A DNA stretch of 23,966 nt from an uncultured Clostridium sp. (GTDB taxonomy: Bacteria; Bacillota; Clostridia; Clostridiales; Clostridiaceae). A program made the position numbers and the translations under genes. The DNA lies in the NCBI GenBank assembly GCA_934755305.1, contig CAKVLD010000046.1:1-23966 (forward strand). The letters run 5' to 3'. Positions 1-7,806 of this stretch are shown one piece after another. The notes under the pieces are model-generated. The model had not been told where the DNA came from, searched no databases, and worked only from the letters and a program-made list of their open reading frames with translations. How positions within the stretch are numbered: the first letter of the stretch is position 1; each line of letters opens with the position of its first letter.

Positions 1-13
1 TAATAGCTTCCAT
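1..13 (-). CDS. First codons of the next gene of the iron-uptake operon, probably the ABC ATPase
   Basis: An ATG at 13-11 is followed by three more codons (M-E-A-I) before the window ends. A GGAG ribosome-binding site lies at 25-22, eight bases upstream, inside the end of the preceding permease gene, whose stop is at 18-16. The position directly after two FecCD permeases suggests the cytoplasmic ATP-binding subunit (FepC/FhuC type). That is inferred from operon convention only, because the visible residues cannot identify a family. Confidence 0.5.
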
Positions 14-15
14 GA

Positions 16-1023
16 TTATTTCTCCTTCATCATTAAATAAATAAAATATGGTACTCCAAATATAGATACTGTTATTCCTACTGGAATTTCAATTGGAGAA
101 AATAAATTTCTTGAAACTGCATCTGCTACAAGTATTATTATTACACTTATTATAGCTGAGATAACCATAAAGTTCTTATGATAAGGCCCAACTAATTTCT
201 TAGCTATATGAGGTGATATAAGTCCTAAAAATCCTATATTTCCTGCAAAAGCTGTTGCTGTTCCAGCTAGTATTACTGCATAACTTAAGAATTTCTTTCT
301 TTCTTTTTCTATATTTAATCCTAAAGATATAGCAAGTTCATCTGAAAGATTTAAAACATCTAATTTCTTATGATTTAATAAAACTATAATAAACATTATA
401 GTTACTATTGGAATTATAACTTTGGCATAGCTCCATCCTGATCCCCAAAGGCTTCCTGATGTCCAAACTAATACTCTATTATAATCTCCTACTCCCCCTC
501 TAAATGTAAAGAAAGTAATAAATGCATTTAAGGCAGCATTTAAGCCAATCCCTATTAATAGAAGTCTTTTTGGTCTTATTCCACCTCTACTAGACATCAT
601 ATATATCACTAATGAAGTAACACCTGCTCCTACTATAGCCATAAAAGGTAATACAAATATAGATAATTGACCTAATTCACTATAGTATGCTCCTGTTGAA
701 TATGTAATAAATAAAACTGCTGCAACAGATGCTCCTGCATTTATCCCTATTATTCCTGTATCAGCTAAATCATTTTTAGTTATTGTTTGTAAAATAGAAC
801 CTGCTGTTGATAAAGCAATTGCTACAAACATTCCTACTAAAAGTCTTGGTAATCTGATAGTTAAAATAGCTGTATTTTGAAGTTTTGTCCCTTTCCCAAT
901 AAGAGTATTTAAAACTTCTAAAGGTGTGACTTTGTAGCTACCCCAACATAATATACATCCAAAGGAGACAATTAATAAGGCTATTAAGATTCCTAAAATT
1001 AGTTTAAATCTATTTTTCTTCAT
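16..1023 (-). CDS. FecCD-family permease of a ferric-siderophore ABC transporter (second permease)
   Basis: This 335-residue polytopic membrane protein has the usual FecCD length and about nine to ten hydrophobic segments. The hallmark cytoplasmic loop near residues 265-283 reads GFLGLISPHIAKKLVG and matches the family pattern G-F-x-G-L-x-x-P-H-x-x-R/K, which docks on the ATPase. The first segment is a clean N-terminal helix at about residues 8-28. Its start codon overlaps the stop of the upstream permease gene (TAATG), which points to translational coupling. With its partner it would form the membrane channel for ferric siderophore. The exact siderophore cannot be read from the sequence. Heme or cobalamin import by this fold is possible, but the Fur site upstream favours iron. 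Confidence 0.92.
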   Translation of the reverse strand: MKKNRFKLILGILIALLIVSFGCILCWGSYKVTPLEVLNTLIGKGTKLQNTAILTIRLPRLLVGMFVAIALSTAGSILQTITKNDLADTGIIGINAGASVAAVLFITYSTGAYYSELGQLSIFVLPFMAIVGAGVTSLVIYMMSSRGGIRPKRLLLIGIGLNAALNAFITFFTFRGGVGDYNRVLVWTSGSLWGSGWSYAKVIIPIVTIMFIIVLLNHKKLDVLNLSDELAISLGLNIEKERKKFLSYAVILAGTATAFAGNIGFLGLISPHIAKKLVGPYHKNFMVISAIISVIIILVADAVSRNLFSPIEIPVGITVSIFGVPYFIYLMMKEK

Positions 1024-2015
1024 TATCCTCTCTCCTTTCTAGCTACTGAAATAAAGAATGGTATTCCAACTAAAGCTGTAAACACACCAATTGGTGTTTC
1101 ATATGGATCAAACATCATTCTTGCTAGAATATCTGCATAAGTTAAAAGTACAGCTCCTAATAAGAAGGAACATGGAATATTTCTTCTGTAATCTTCACCT
1201 AATAATTTTCTAACTATTTGTGGTACTATAAGGCCTACGAAAGCTATGTTCTTTCCAACTGCTACTGCCGCTGCAGACATTGGTATCATAAGCATTAAAA
1301 TAATAAACCTGATTTTTTCTGGGTTTTCTCCAAGACCTATAGCTACATCATCTCCAAGGCTTAAGATATTTATCTTTCCAGATAATAAGATTGCTATAAG
1401 AAGCCCTATAATTCCTACTATAAATACAAGTTTAAAATCTGCCCAACTTGCATTTCTAAATCCTCCAGAAACCCAAAAACCTATCATTTGAGACTGGTTC
1501 GATAAAAGACCTACTACTGTTGTTAAAGAAACAAAAAATGTACTCATTGCTGTTCCTGCTAAAAGAATTCTTGCAATAGAATTATTATTTGCTTTCTTTG
1601 ATATAAAAGCTAAAACTATAAGTCCTGTTAATAATGCTCCTATAAAAGAAGCTATCATTACATTTTTAGTTGTTACTCCAATTCCCATAGCATAAAAAAT
1701 AGCTATAACTAAGGTAGCGCCTTGGCTTACACCTAATATAGATGGTTCTGCTATTGGATTTCTAGTAACACCTTGAATCATTGCACCTGTTACTCCTAGT
1801 ATGCCTCCAGTCATAAGTACAGATAATGCTCTTGGAATACGTACATCTCTAACTAACATAAGTTCTAAAACTTCCTCATAATTGAAGATACTATTCCAAA
1901 TATCTGAAAATGAAATATGGACGGATCCTAACCTTACGGCTAGAACCAGTCCTCCTATTAAAAGTAACAAACTACAAATAACAAATATTATTGTATGTTT
2001 TTTACTTTGTTTCAT
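1023..2015 (-). CDS. FecCD-family permease of a ferric-siderophore ABC transporter (first permease)
   Basis: This 330-residue integral membrane protein is homologous to the downstream permease. The coupling-loop motif AFVGLIVPQIVRKLLG lies about 65-80 residues before the C-terminus, and the family segment GGILGVTGAMIQGVTRNPIAEP (about residues 70-90) is typical of BtuC/FepD/FhuB proteins. Its first codons overlap the last codons of the binding-protein gene by 14 bases, so the three genes are tightly packed and probably translationally coupled. The two different permease chains would form a heterodimer, as in FepDG or FeuBC. Substrate specificity is not deducible from the permease. Confidence 0.92.
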   Translation of the reverse strand: MKQSKKHTIIFVICSLLLLIGGLVLAVRLGSVHISFSDIWNSIFNYEEVLELMLVRDVRIPRALSVLMTGGILGVTGAMIQGVTRNPIAEPSILGVSQGATLVIAIFYAMGIGVTTKNVMIASFIGALLTGLIVLAFISKKANNNSIARILLAGTAMSTFFVSLTTVVGLLSNQSQMIGFWVSGGFRNASWADFKLVFIVGIIGLLIAILLSGKINILSLGDDVAIGLGENPEKIRFIILMLMIPMSAAAVAVGKNIAFVGLIVPQIVRKLLGEDYRRNIPCSFLLGAVLLTYADILARMMFDPYETPIGVFTALVGIPFFISVARKERG

Positions 2016-2949
2016 CTAACATGCCACCTATTTCATCTACTAATAATTCTCTTCCTATTGGGCTGTATCCTTGATTGAAGTATGGTGATGAGTTTAATAC
2101 AACAACATGCCCTGCTTGAACTGCTGGTAAGCTATTCCATACTGCATTCTTTTCAAGTTCTGCTAAATCTTCTGCTGTTGCTATTAAGAATATATAATCA
2201 GTATCTATTGCTGCTAAACCTTCATAAGTTACAACTGGAAGACTTATATCACTTTGTTCTGGCATTCCTGCTGGTTTAGCAAGATCCATATCATCATATA
2301 GTACATCACCAAATCCTGCTTTATCAAAGATAAAGAACTGACCACCACTTGCTAAGAATGAAAGATAAGTTGTATCCTCTCCATATTCAGCCTTTATTTT
2401 ATCTCCAGCTTTTTCTGATTTAGCTTCATAATCTGCTAACCATTTATTAGCTGCATCTTCTTTACCAAATACTTCTGCAAAGCTCTTAATATCTTCTTTC
2501 CAGTCTAAAGCTTCTAATTTAATCATAACTGTTGGTGCTATCTCACTTAATTGGTCATACATCTTTTCTTGAACTGTAGATATAACTATTAAATCTGGAT
2601 TAAGATTCATAATAGCTTCAACGTCCATTGTATCTTGCATACTGTATCCTAAAATTTCAGCACCTTCTAATGTATCTTCTAAATATGATGGGAACTTAGT
2701 ATAATCATAAGCATCACTATTTGCAGTTCCTACAACCTTATATCCTAATATTGATAAAATATCACTATTTCCACTTAAATCAACTATTCTCTTTGGATCC
2801 TTTGGAATTTTTACTTCTCCTCTTACATCTGTAACTGTAATAGTTTCTGTAGTAGTATCAGCTTTTTCACTTCCTGTTGATCCACATCCCATAAGCATTA
2901 TACTTGTCATACAAGTAACAACTAAAGCCTTTAACAAATTTTTCTTCAT
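2002..2949 (-). CDS. Ferric-siderophore-binding lipoprotein of the ABC transporter
   Basis: This is a class III periplasmic-type binding protein (TroA/FepB fold) tethered as a lipoprotein. It has a positively charged start, a hydrophobic stretch and the lipobox L-M-G-C, with the modified cysteine at residue 22. The mature N-terminus has the family pattern T-V-T-D-x-x-G-x-V-x-I-P, followed by P-K-R-I-V. I chose the ATG at 2949 over an in-frame GTG at 2964. The GTG itself forms part of the GGAGG ribosome-binding site (2962-2958), which lies eight bases before the ATG. The protein is 315 residues from this start. It is the first gene of the operon and captures the ferric complex outside the membrane for the two permeases. 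Catecholate and hydroxamate siderophores cannot be distinguished. Confidence 0.92.
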   Translation of the reverse strand: MKKNLLKALVVTCMTSIMLMGCGSTGSEKADTTTETITVTDVRGEVKIPKDPKRIVDLSGNSDILSILGYKVVGTANSDAYDYTKFPSYLEDTLEGAEILGYSMQDTMDVEAIMNLNPDLIVISTVQEKMYDQLSEIAPTVMIKLEALDWKEDIKSFAEVFGKEDAANKWLADYEAKSEKAGDKIKAEYGEDTTYLSFLASGGQFFIFDKAGFGDVLYDDMDLAKPAGMPEQSDISLPVVTYEGLAAIDTDYIFLIATAEDLAELEKNAVWNSLPAVQAGHVVVLNSSPYFNQGYSPIGRELLVDEIGGMLDETK

Positions 2950-3002
2950 ATGTAAAACCTCCACAATTTAATTCCGAGTATTTTTGTCTACCATCTTTTC
3001 AA

Positions 3003-3031
3003 ATTGTATATGAGAATGATTATCGATTCAA
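3003..3031 (-). promoter_or_regulatory. Fur-controlled sigma-A promoter of the siderophore uptake operon
   Basis: On the minus strand, a -35 box TTGAAT (3031-3026) and a -10 box TACAAT (3008-3003) are separated by exactly 17 bases. The spacer (3011-3025) is a near-perfect 7-1-7 Fur box, TGAGAATGATTATCG on the plus strand, matching TGATAATnATTATCA at 12 of 14 defined positions. Iron-loaded Fur bound here would block RNA polymerase. The leader to the ATG at 2949 is about 45 bases. Confidence 0.82.
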
Positions 3032-3077
3032 TAGTTGCACCTATTTTAATAATTTTATCATCTCATCAAATTATTTC

Positions 3078-3086
3078 TGTTATAAT
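3078..3086 (+). promoter_or_regulatory. Extended -10 promoter of the AraC-family regulator gene
   Basis: TGTTATAAT is a consensus extended -10 element (TG-n-TATAAT). No good -35 box is visible 16-18 bases upstream, which is usual for this promoter class and would suit a gene needing an activator. Transcription would start near 3093, leaving a leader of about 64 bases. The Fur box at 3011-3025 lies about 50 bases upstream of the -10, too far to block this promoter directly. Confidence 0.55.
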
Positions 3087-3156
3087 AGACTTAATTTATA
3101 TATATTATTCCCCAATATTAAAGAAATAATTTAATTTTTAAGGAGAAATAGAATTT

Positions 3157-4155
3157 ATGACAGCAAGAAGTACACAAGAATTTCAAAATAAAGTTTTAAA
3201 GAAAATGACCTTTACTCCATACGAAGATAATTATTGTACTATATATACAAATAAAGATAAGCAAAATCTTGGATATTTTATTAAATATTCCAGAGATGGA
3301 TATTATGATTTTGGAATTGGAGATTATACAATACCTGAAAACTTTGCTCTTTCCTTTGACCACGATGAAGATCTTATAAGATTTGGTACTGTATATACAG
3401 GTAAAACTAAATTTAAAATTGAAAACAATCCTGTTTCTTCTTTTAGTCCTTCATCATTTTTTGTAGTGGAAAGAAAAATTAAAGGAAAACAGGTTTGGAC
3501 AAAGGGGCAGCATTTCCATGGAGCAGAAATAACAATACATAGAAAATATATTGATGAAATAATTAAGCCTAACTTTCCTGACATACTTAGTTTTGATGAT
3601 TTTATTAGTAATTATACCTACAACTATTTGCCTTTAGAAATAACTTCTATTATTCAAAATTTAAGAAGCTTAGGAGAATCAAAAAAGTTAACCCCTCTAT
3701 ATCTTGAAAGTAAGATATTAGAATCAATTGCTTTAATTAATAATGAAATTTTTTCATCTCCTGAAAATGCTTTTACTAATCAAATAAACTATGGTCACAT
3801 TACAATAGGAAGAAATAGATCTATAAAATTAACGGCTTCAGATATACATGCTATACAAAAAGCTCATGATATTTTAGCAAAGGAATTTTGTAATCCACCT
3901 ACTATAAAAAGTTTAAGTAAAATGGTATTTTTAAATGAACAAAAACTCAAAGCTGGTTTCTTAAAAAGATATCATATGTCTATAGGACAATACACTTGTA
4001 CTGTCAGAATGGCTGTAGCTGAAAACTTATTATCTACTACAGATTTAAGTATTGAGGAAATTTCTAAGATGGTTGGCTATAATTATAGTGGTAATTTTAT
4101 TAAAATGTTTAAGAAAGTTCATGGTAAAACACCATTAAAATTCAAAAAAAGATAG
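3157..4155 (+). CDS. AraC-family transcriptional regulator, divergent from the siderophore operon
   Basis: This 332-residue protein has the standard two helix-turn-helix AraC/XylS domain at its C-terminus (about residues 228-332). The first HTH is near 250-272. The second, near 298-325, carries the conserved pattern I-x-x-I-S-x-x-V-G-Y-x-x-x-x-x-F-x-x-x-F-K-K-x-x-G-x-T-P. The N-terminal 200 residues form the ligand-sensing part, which I cannot assign to a named domain. Lying back to back with a Fur-boxed uptake operon, it resembles the PchR/YbtA/Btr type of activator that responds to the loaded siderophore. That role is inferred from context. The ribosome-binding site AAGGAG is at 3140-3145, somewhat far (11 bases) from the ATG. 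Confidence 0.88.
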   Translation: MTARSTQEFQNKVLKKMTFTPYEDNYCTIYTNKDKQNLGYFIKYSRDGYYDFGIGDYTIPENFALSFDHDEDLIRFGTVYTGKTKFKIENNPVSSFSPSSFFVVERKIKGKQVWTKGQHFHGAEITIHRKYIDEIIKPNFPDILSFDDFISNYTYNYLPLEITSIIQNLRSLGESKKLTPLYLESKILESIALINNEIFSSPENAFTNQINYGHITIGRNRSIKLTASDIHAIQKAHDILAKEFCNPPTIKSLSKMVFLNEQKLKAGFLKRYHMSIGQYTCTVRMAVAENLLSTTDLSIEEISKMVGYNYSGNFIKMFKKVHGKTPLKFKKR

Positions 4156-4178
4156 ACATTTATCTATCTTTCTTTTTT
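4144..4178. terminator. Bidirectional rho-independent terminator between convergent genes
   Basis: A 9-bp stem AAAGATAGA (4148-4156) / TCTATCTTT (4163-4171) with a 6-base loop is flanked by an A run on the left (4144-4150) and a T run on the right (4173-4178). It can therefore stop transcription from both sides. The TAG stop of the AraC gene (4153-4155) lies in the left arm. The oxidoreductase gene ends at 4181. Confidence 0.85.
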
Positions 4179-4180
4179 AC

Positions 4181-6103
4181 TTATTTATATAAATCTACCC
4201 AATTTTCATTATAAGTAACTTGTCCACCTATATCAGATATTCCAGACTTTAATATCCAATTAGGATTCCCGTGTTTCTTCCACCATCCAACATACATCAT
4301 AATAACATTATCACTTATACTATCATCTATCTTTAACTGAACTTTAATACTTCCTTCTGAAGACTTAAGATTTATTTCTTGTCCATCTTTAAAATTATTT
4401 AATGCTGCCATCTTACTATTTATATAAGCCTTAGCCATTTCTTCTTTGTCCATATAATGTTGACTAAATAGAGAATCACTTCCGTGATTAGTAAGAATTC
4501 TAAATTTTCCATGTTTTATATCTTCTTCTGTTAAAGCATCTTTATTAAATATAATTTCAAACTTTTCCGACTTAGTTAAGAACTTCTTATCATCCCAAGC
4601 TATACTTTTATGAATAGTAAAATAATTATCTTTTAAGTAATCTAGACTTATATCATCATCATATTCTTTTAAAGGTTCAATAACTTTAGATAAATACTCT
4701 CTCTTACTTACCATTGGATATTCCTTAATATTAAGCTTTTCTGCTAATGCCATAAAAAATGAATATTCATCCATTAAAATATCCTTTGGCTCAACGGCTT
4801 TTTCTATATAAGTAAGATAAGGATTTGTCATTGAACTATATAATAAATCTTCTGATTCTAATACTGTTGTAGTTGGAATAAATAAATCACAACCTTCTGC
4901 TGTATCAGTTAAAAATTGATCAAAGCACACCTTAAAATCCACCTTATTTAATGATTCTTCAAGTTTATTAAGGTTTGGCAATTGATTTAATAAATTACTT
5001 TTTACTATTACAGCCATCTTTATATTATTTTCATTAATATATGAACTAATCTTACTTGTATAAAATATCTTATTATCTGCATATTTTTCACTATTATATG
5101 GATCTGAATTTATTACATCAGGAAATACCCTATTAGCATAATTTACCCCTCCACCACTTTCTCCAATCTGCCCAGTAATAGCAGCCAAAGCATCAATTAG
5201 CTGAATAGTGTTCCCCCCATAAGAATACTTTTGTAGTCCATACCCTACCAAAATAGTTGAATATTTTTCTGTGTATTTATCCACTAAAAAATCTACTACT
5301 TCTATAGATACACCTGCTTTTCTGCAAAGATAATCCATATCCAAACCAGTAACATATTCCATATATTTTTCAAAACCATTTACATATTTATTTATATATT
5401 CTTTACAATATCTATTCTTTTCTATAATTCTCTTAGCCATAGCTAATGCCAATGAAGTATCTCCATTTGGATTTATTCTAACGTAATAATCAGCCTTTTT
5501 TGCTGTAGCTGTTTCTATAGGATCAATTACTATTACAAAACTACCATTCTTCTGTGCTTTTTTTATCATTTGCATTGTATGAATTGTAGTATTTGCAGGA
5601 TTCTTCCCCCAAACTATAATAGTTTTACTATTTAACATATCCTCTAAAGAATGACTTCTTACATCTCCAAAGTTTTGTTTTTGTGCTGCAATTCCTGCAC
5701 TCCAGCAAGGCCCACCTTTTTGTTTTGAACATCCTCCATAAAAGTTAAAGAATATATCCCCTATGCTTTTTAAAACACTTCCGCTTCCATATTGCTCATA
5801 ATATAAAACTGAATCTGATCCAAATTTCTCTTTATACATCTTTAATTTTTCTGCCATTAGTTCTAATGCTTCATTAAATGAAATTTCTTTCCACTGACCA
5901 TTAACCTTAAGAAGTGGCTTATATTGTCTATTAGGATGATTATGTCTTTGTAAATGAGCCATCCCCTTTTTGCATATAAACCCCTTTGTGTAAGGATGAT
6001 TTTTATCTCCTTCTATTTTTACTACTTTTTCATCTTCAACATATACATTAAACTTGCAACAATCAAAACAATCTAATGTACATCCACCGCTTAATTTCTT
6101 CAT
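4181..6103 (-). CDS. Molybdopterin-dependent oxidoreductase (DMSO reductase superfamily), substrate unknown
   Basis: This 640-residue catalytic subunit has an N-terminal [4Fe-4S] motif with Cys8, Cys12, Cys15 or Cys16, and Cys44 in G-F-I-C-K-K-G. The molybdopterin domains follow, with a molydopterin-dinucleotide-binding domain at about residues 525-640. Cys133 in G-G-P-C-W-S-A-G sits where this superfamily places its molybdenum or tungsten ligand, so a Cys-ligated metal is likely. It has no twin-arginine signal (it starts M-K-K-L-S-G-G-C) and should be cytoplasmic. No electron-transfer or membrane-anchor subunit and no cofactor-synthesis gene lies next to it, so it probably works with ferredoxin or another soluble partner. 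A weak ribosome-binding site AGGGG lies 10 bases upstream. Formate dehydrogenase, thiosulfate or polysulfide reductase and other activities are all possible. Confidence 0.9.
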   Translation of the reverse strand: MKKLSGGCTLDCFDCCKFNVYVEDEKVVKIEGDKNHPYTKGFICKKGMAHLQRHNHPNRQYKPLLKVNGQWKEISFNEALELMAEKLKMYKEKFGSDSVLYYEQYGSGSVLKSIGDIFFNFYGGCSKQKGGPCWSAGIAAQKQNFGDVRSHSLEDMLNSKTIIVWGKNPANTTIHTMQMIKKAQKNGSFVIVIDPIETATAKKADYYVRINPNGDTSLALAMAKRIIEKNRYCKEYINKYVNGFEKYMEYVTGLDMDYLCRKAGVSIEVVDFLVDKYTEKYSTILVGYGLQKYSYGGNTIQLIDALAAITGQIGESGGGVNYANRVFPDVINSDPYNSEKYADNKIFYTSKISSYINENNIKMAVIVKSNLLNQLPNLNKLEESLNKVDFKVCFDQFLTDTAEGCDLFIPTTTVLESEDLLYSSMTNPYLTYIEKAVEPKDILMDEYSFFMALAEKLNIKEYPMVSKREYLSKVIEPLKEYDDDISLDYLKDNYFTIHKSIAWDDKKFLTKSEKFEIIFNKDALTEEDIKHGKFRILTNHGSDSLFSQHYMDKEEMAKAYINSKMAALNNFKDGQEINLKSSEGSIKVQLKIDDSISDNVIMMYVGWWKKHGNPNWILKSGISDIGGQVTYNENWVDLYK

Positions 6104-6146
6104 ATATTTATAACCCCTGTATCATCAGTATTTTTTTAATATACCA

Positions 6147-7376
6147 TTATCTACTTTTTTTGATTAATTCTTTTTCCTTTGAAAAACATTCTTCAGCTAA
6201 ATCTAAAATATTATTATTTTCGTAAAACAACCCTAATCGTAACCATAAACTTGCCTCTTCTGGATACCTTTCTATACCTCTCTTTATAAAGGATAATGTC
6301 TCTTCAAATCCTTTATTATTCTCATAAAAAGTAATTAAAGTCTCATAAGCTCTAAGATCATCATTATCTTTTATATATTCTTCTAAACACTGCATTTTTA
6401 AATCTTTAGATAACTCATAATTAAAGCTTAACTCATTAATTTCTTCTCTCACATCACTATAATTAGTAAAATTGTTCTTTAAATTATCATCAAACTTTTC
6501 TAAAGATATGCCCATAACCTCTTTAAAGCTTTCTTCAAAACTTAATTCTTTACATTTTAAAACTATATCCTTAAAACTATTTTCACCATTTTGTTTTGCT
6601 ATCATATACATAGCATACATACTTTCATCATATACTTGACTATTCTTATTTTCATTCTTAATACTTGACCAATCTCGCCTAGAATTTAATTTAAGCAAAG
6701 AAACATAATCTATCTGTTCCTCAGTAAACTTATCATTACAAGATGAATATTCAGCTAATCCTTCATCAAACCACATAGGAATATTATCTCTTGAAATATC
6801 ATTCTCTTTTAAAAAGCAACTTAAAGCATAATGAAAATACTCATGAAATAAAATTTCTCTAAAACTTGAATCACTAAATCCCTTAGTATTATCAGGCATT
6901 GTTATTTCCTTATTTAAGTTCATTATTACTTCTCTACAAACATCCTTAATATTCATATAAATGGTACTAGATATTGAATTATAATATCCTGCTATTGAAC
7001 TGTTATCTGATTCAACTCCTCTTCTTGCAAAGAATACCTCTTCATCATAGTCAATTTGTATAGTAACTTCATCAGTTGGAATAAATCCTAATAGTTCATT
7101 AGTTCTTATTTCTAGCATATCTAAATATGCAAATACTACTGGCAATGCCACTTTAAATTCTTTATTATGTACTATTTTATAATTCTTATACCTTGTTTCT
7201 TCTAGCTCACTTCTGTACTCTTCCGTTTCAACTATATTTAAAATAATTTTATTAAATATATATCCCAAACCATTACTAATATCCCCATTACTTAACTTTT
7301 TAGCAACTATTATAAATATTGAAATACTAATGACTATTGCAATACTTATTACATATCTCTTTTTAATTTTAACCAT
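6147..7376 (-). CDS. Membrane-anchored HEXXH metallopeptidase-like protein with TPR-like tail
   Basis: This 409-residue protein has one N-terminal membrane helix (about residues 8-25) preceded by lysines, so the body should face outside. The zinc motif H-E-Y-F-H lies at 178-182 and is followed by W-F-D-E-G-L-A-E-Y at 202-210, where Glu205 is the likely third zinc ligand. This is the gluzincin arrangement of the peptidase MA-like family. Residues of about 345-405 form helical hairpins with TPR spacing (A-Y-E-T-L-I..., A-S-L-W-L-R-L-G), possibly for protein binding. Substrate and cleavage activity are unknown. It ends 43 bases before the oxidoreductase gene on the same strand, but functional linkage is not evident. 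Confidence 0.8.
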   Translation of the reverse strand: MVKIKKRYVISIAIVISISIFIIVAKKLSNGDISNGLGYIFNKIILNIVETEEYRSELEETRYKNYKIVHNKEFKVALPVVFAYLDMLEIRTNELLGFIPTDEVTIQIDYDEEVFFARRGVESDNSSIAGYYNSISSTIYMNIKDVCREVIMNLNKEITMPDNTKGFSDSSFREILFHEYFHYALSCFLKENDISRDNIPMWFDEGLAEYSSCNDKFTEEQIDYVSLLKLNSRRDWSSIKNENKNSQVYDESMYAMYMIAKQNGENSFKDIVLKCKELSFEESFKEVMGISLEKFDDNLKNNFTNYSDVREEINELSFNYELSKDLKMQCLEEYIKDNDDLRAYETLITFYENNKGFEETLSFIKRGIERYPEEASLWLRLGLFYENNNILDLAEECFSKEKELIKKSR

Positions 7377-7394
7377 TTTATTTATCTCCCTAAT

Positions 7395-7422
7395 AAAAAA
7401 GTGGCTTCGCCATGCTTTTCTT
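7395..7422 (-). promoter_or_regulatory. Small GC-rich hairpin with U run in the leader of the metallopeptidase gene
   Basis: On the minus strand TGGC-GAA-GCCA (7412-7402) is followed by CTTTTTTA. The outer bases AAAG/CTTT can extend the stem past a 2-base bulge. It lies between a TATAAT-like -10 (7434-7429) and the gene's ribosome-binding site, so it could be a weak attenuator. It could equally be the end of an upstream transcript. No aptamer is recognisable. Confidence 0.4.
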
Positions 7423-7742
7423 AACTAAATTATATCTTAATTTTATAAAAGCATTTTTAGTATATTTAATCTTAACTGAAGTCACTTTTTTTAGCCTGTC
7501 AAAAAGTTCAAAAAGAAAAATAATACCTTATAAAAATACCATTTAATTATTTTTCTTTTTGGTTCTTTTGAGGCACTATAATTATTTTTAACGTATTTGA
7601 CAACTTACATATCAGAAAGCTAGTAATAATCAGTGCTCGCTCTCAAAAAAGTTTTAAAATTTCCTATACGTTAAAAACTTAGTTAAATCCCAAAATAAAC
7701 TCCCCAGTTCTATTTCTTTATATCCATTTTATATGAGTATAA
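7423..7742. repeat. Gene-free stretch with two nested or adjacent inverted repeats
   Basis: No coding sequence is evident on either strand here. The first inverted repeat runs from 7494 to 7574. It has a perfect 16-base arm at 7509-7524 and 7546-7561 (CAAAAAGAAAAATAAT and its complement), and outer arms that are similar but imperfect and end in GCCT/AGGC. A second perfect 12-base inverted repeat, TTTTTAACGTAT (7585-7596) / ATACGTTAAAAA (7666-7677), brackets 69 bases. No transposase or target duplication was recognised. It may be a small non-autonomous element remnant. Confidence 0.5.
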
Positions 7743-7780
7743 TAAAAAAGAGAAGATTAATAAAAAAACTAACCTTCTCT
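7743..7780 (-). terminator. Rho-independent terminator after the DegV gene
   Basis: On the minus strand AGAGAAGGTTA (7780-7770) pairs with TAATCTTCTCT (7759-7749), an 11-bp stem including one G-T pair, followed by TTTTTTATT. It lies 27 bases past the DegV stop and probably ends the transcript that begins at the cobalamin riboswitch. Confidence 0.82.
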
Positions 7781-7806
7781 CCTTTTATATTACAAACAAA
7801 ATTTAA

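Noticed and set aside
2950..2964. GTG at 2964 as start of the binding lipoprotein
   Set aside because: It forms part of the GGAGG site that serves the ATG at 2949, and the signal peptide is normal from that ATG.
7423..7742. Repeat-rich spacer as a CRISPR array or tRNA region
   Set aside because: The repeats are inverted, not regularly spaced direct repeats, and no cloverleaf or CCA end is seen.
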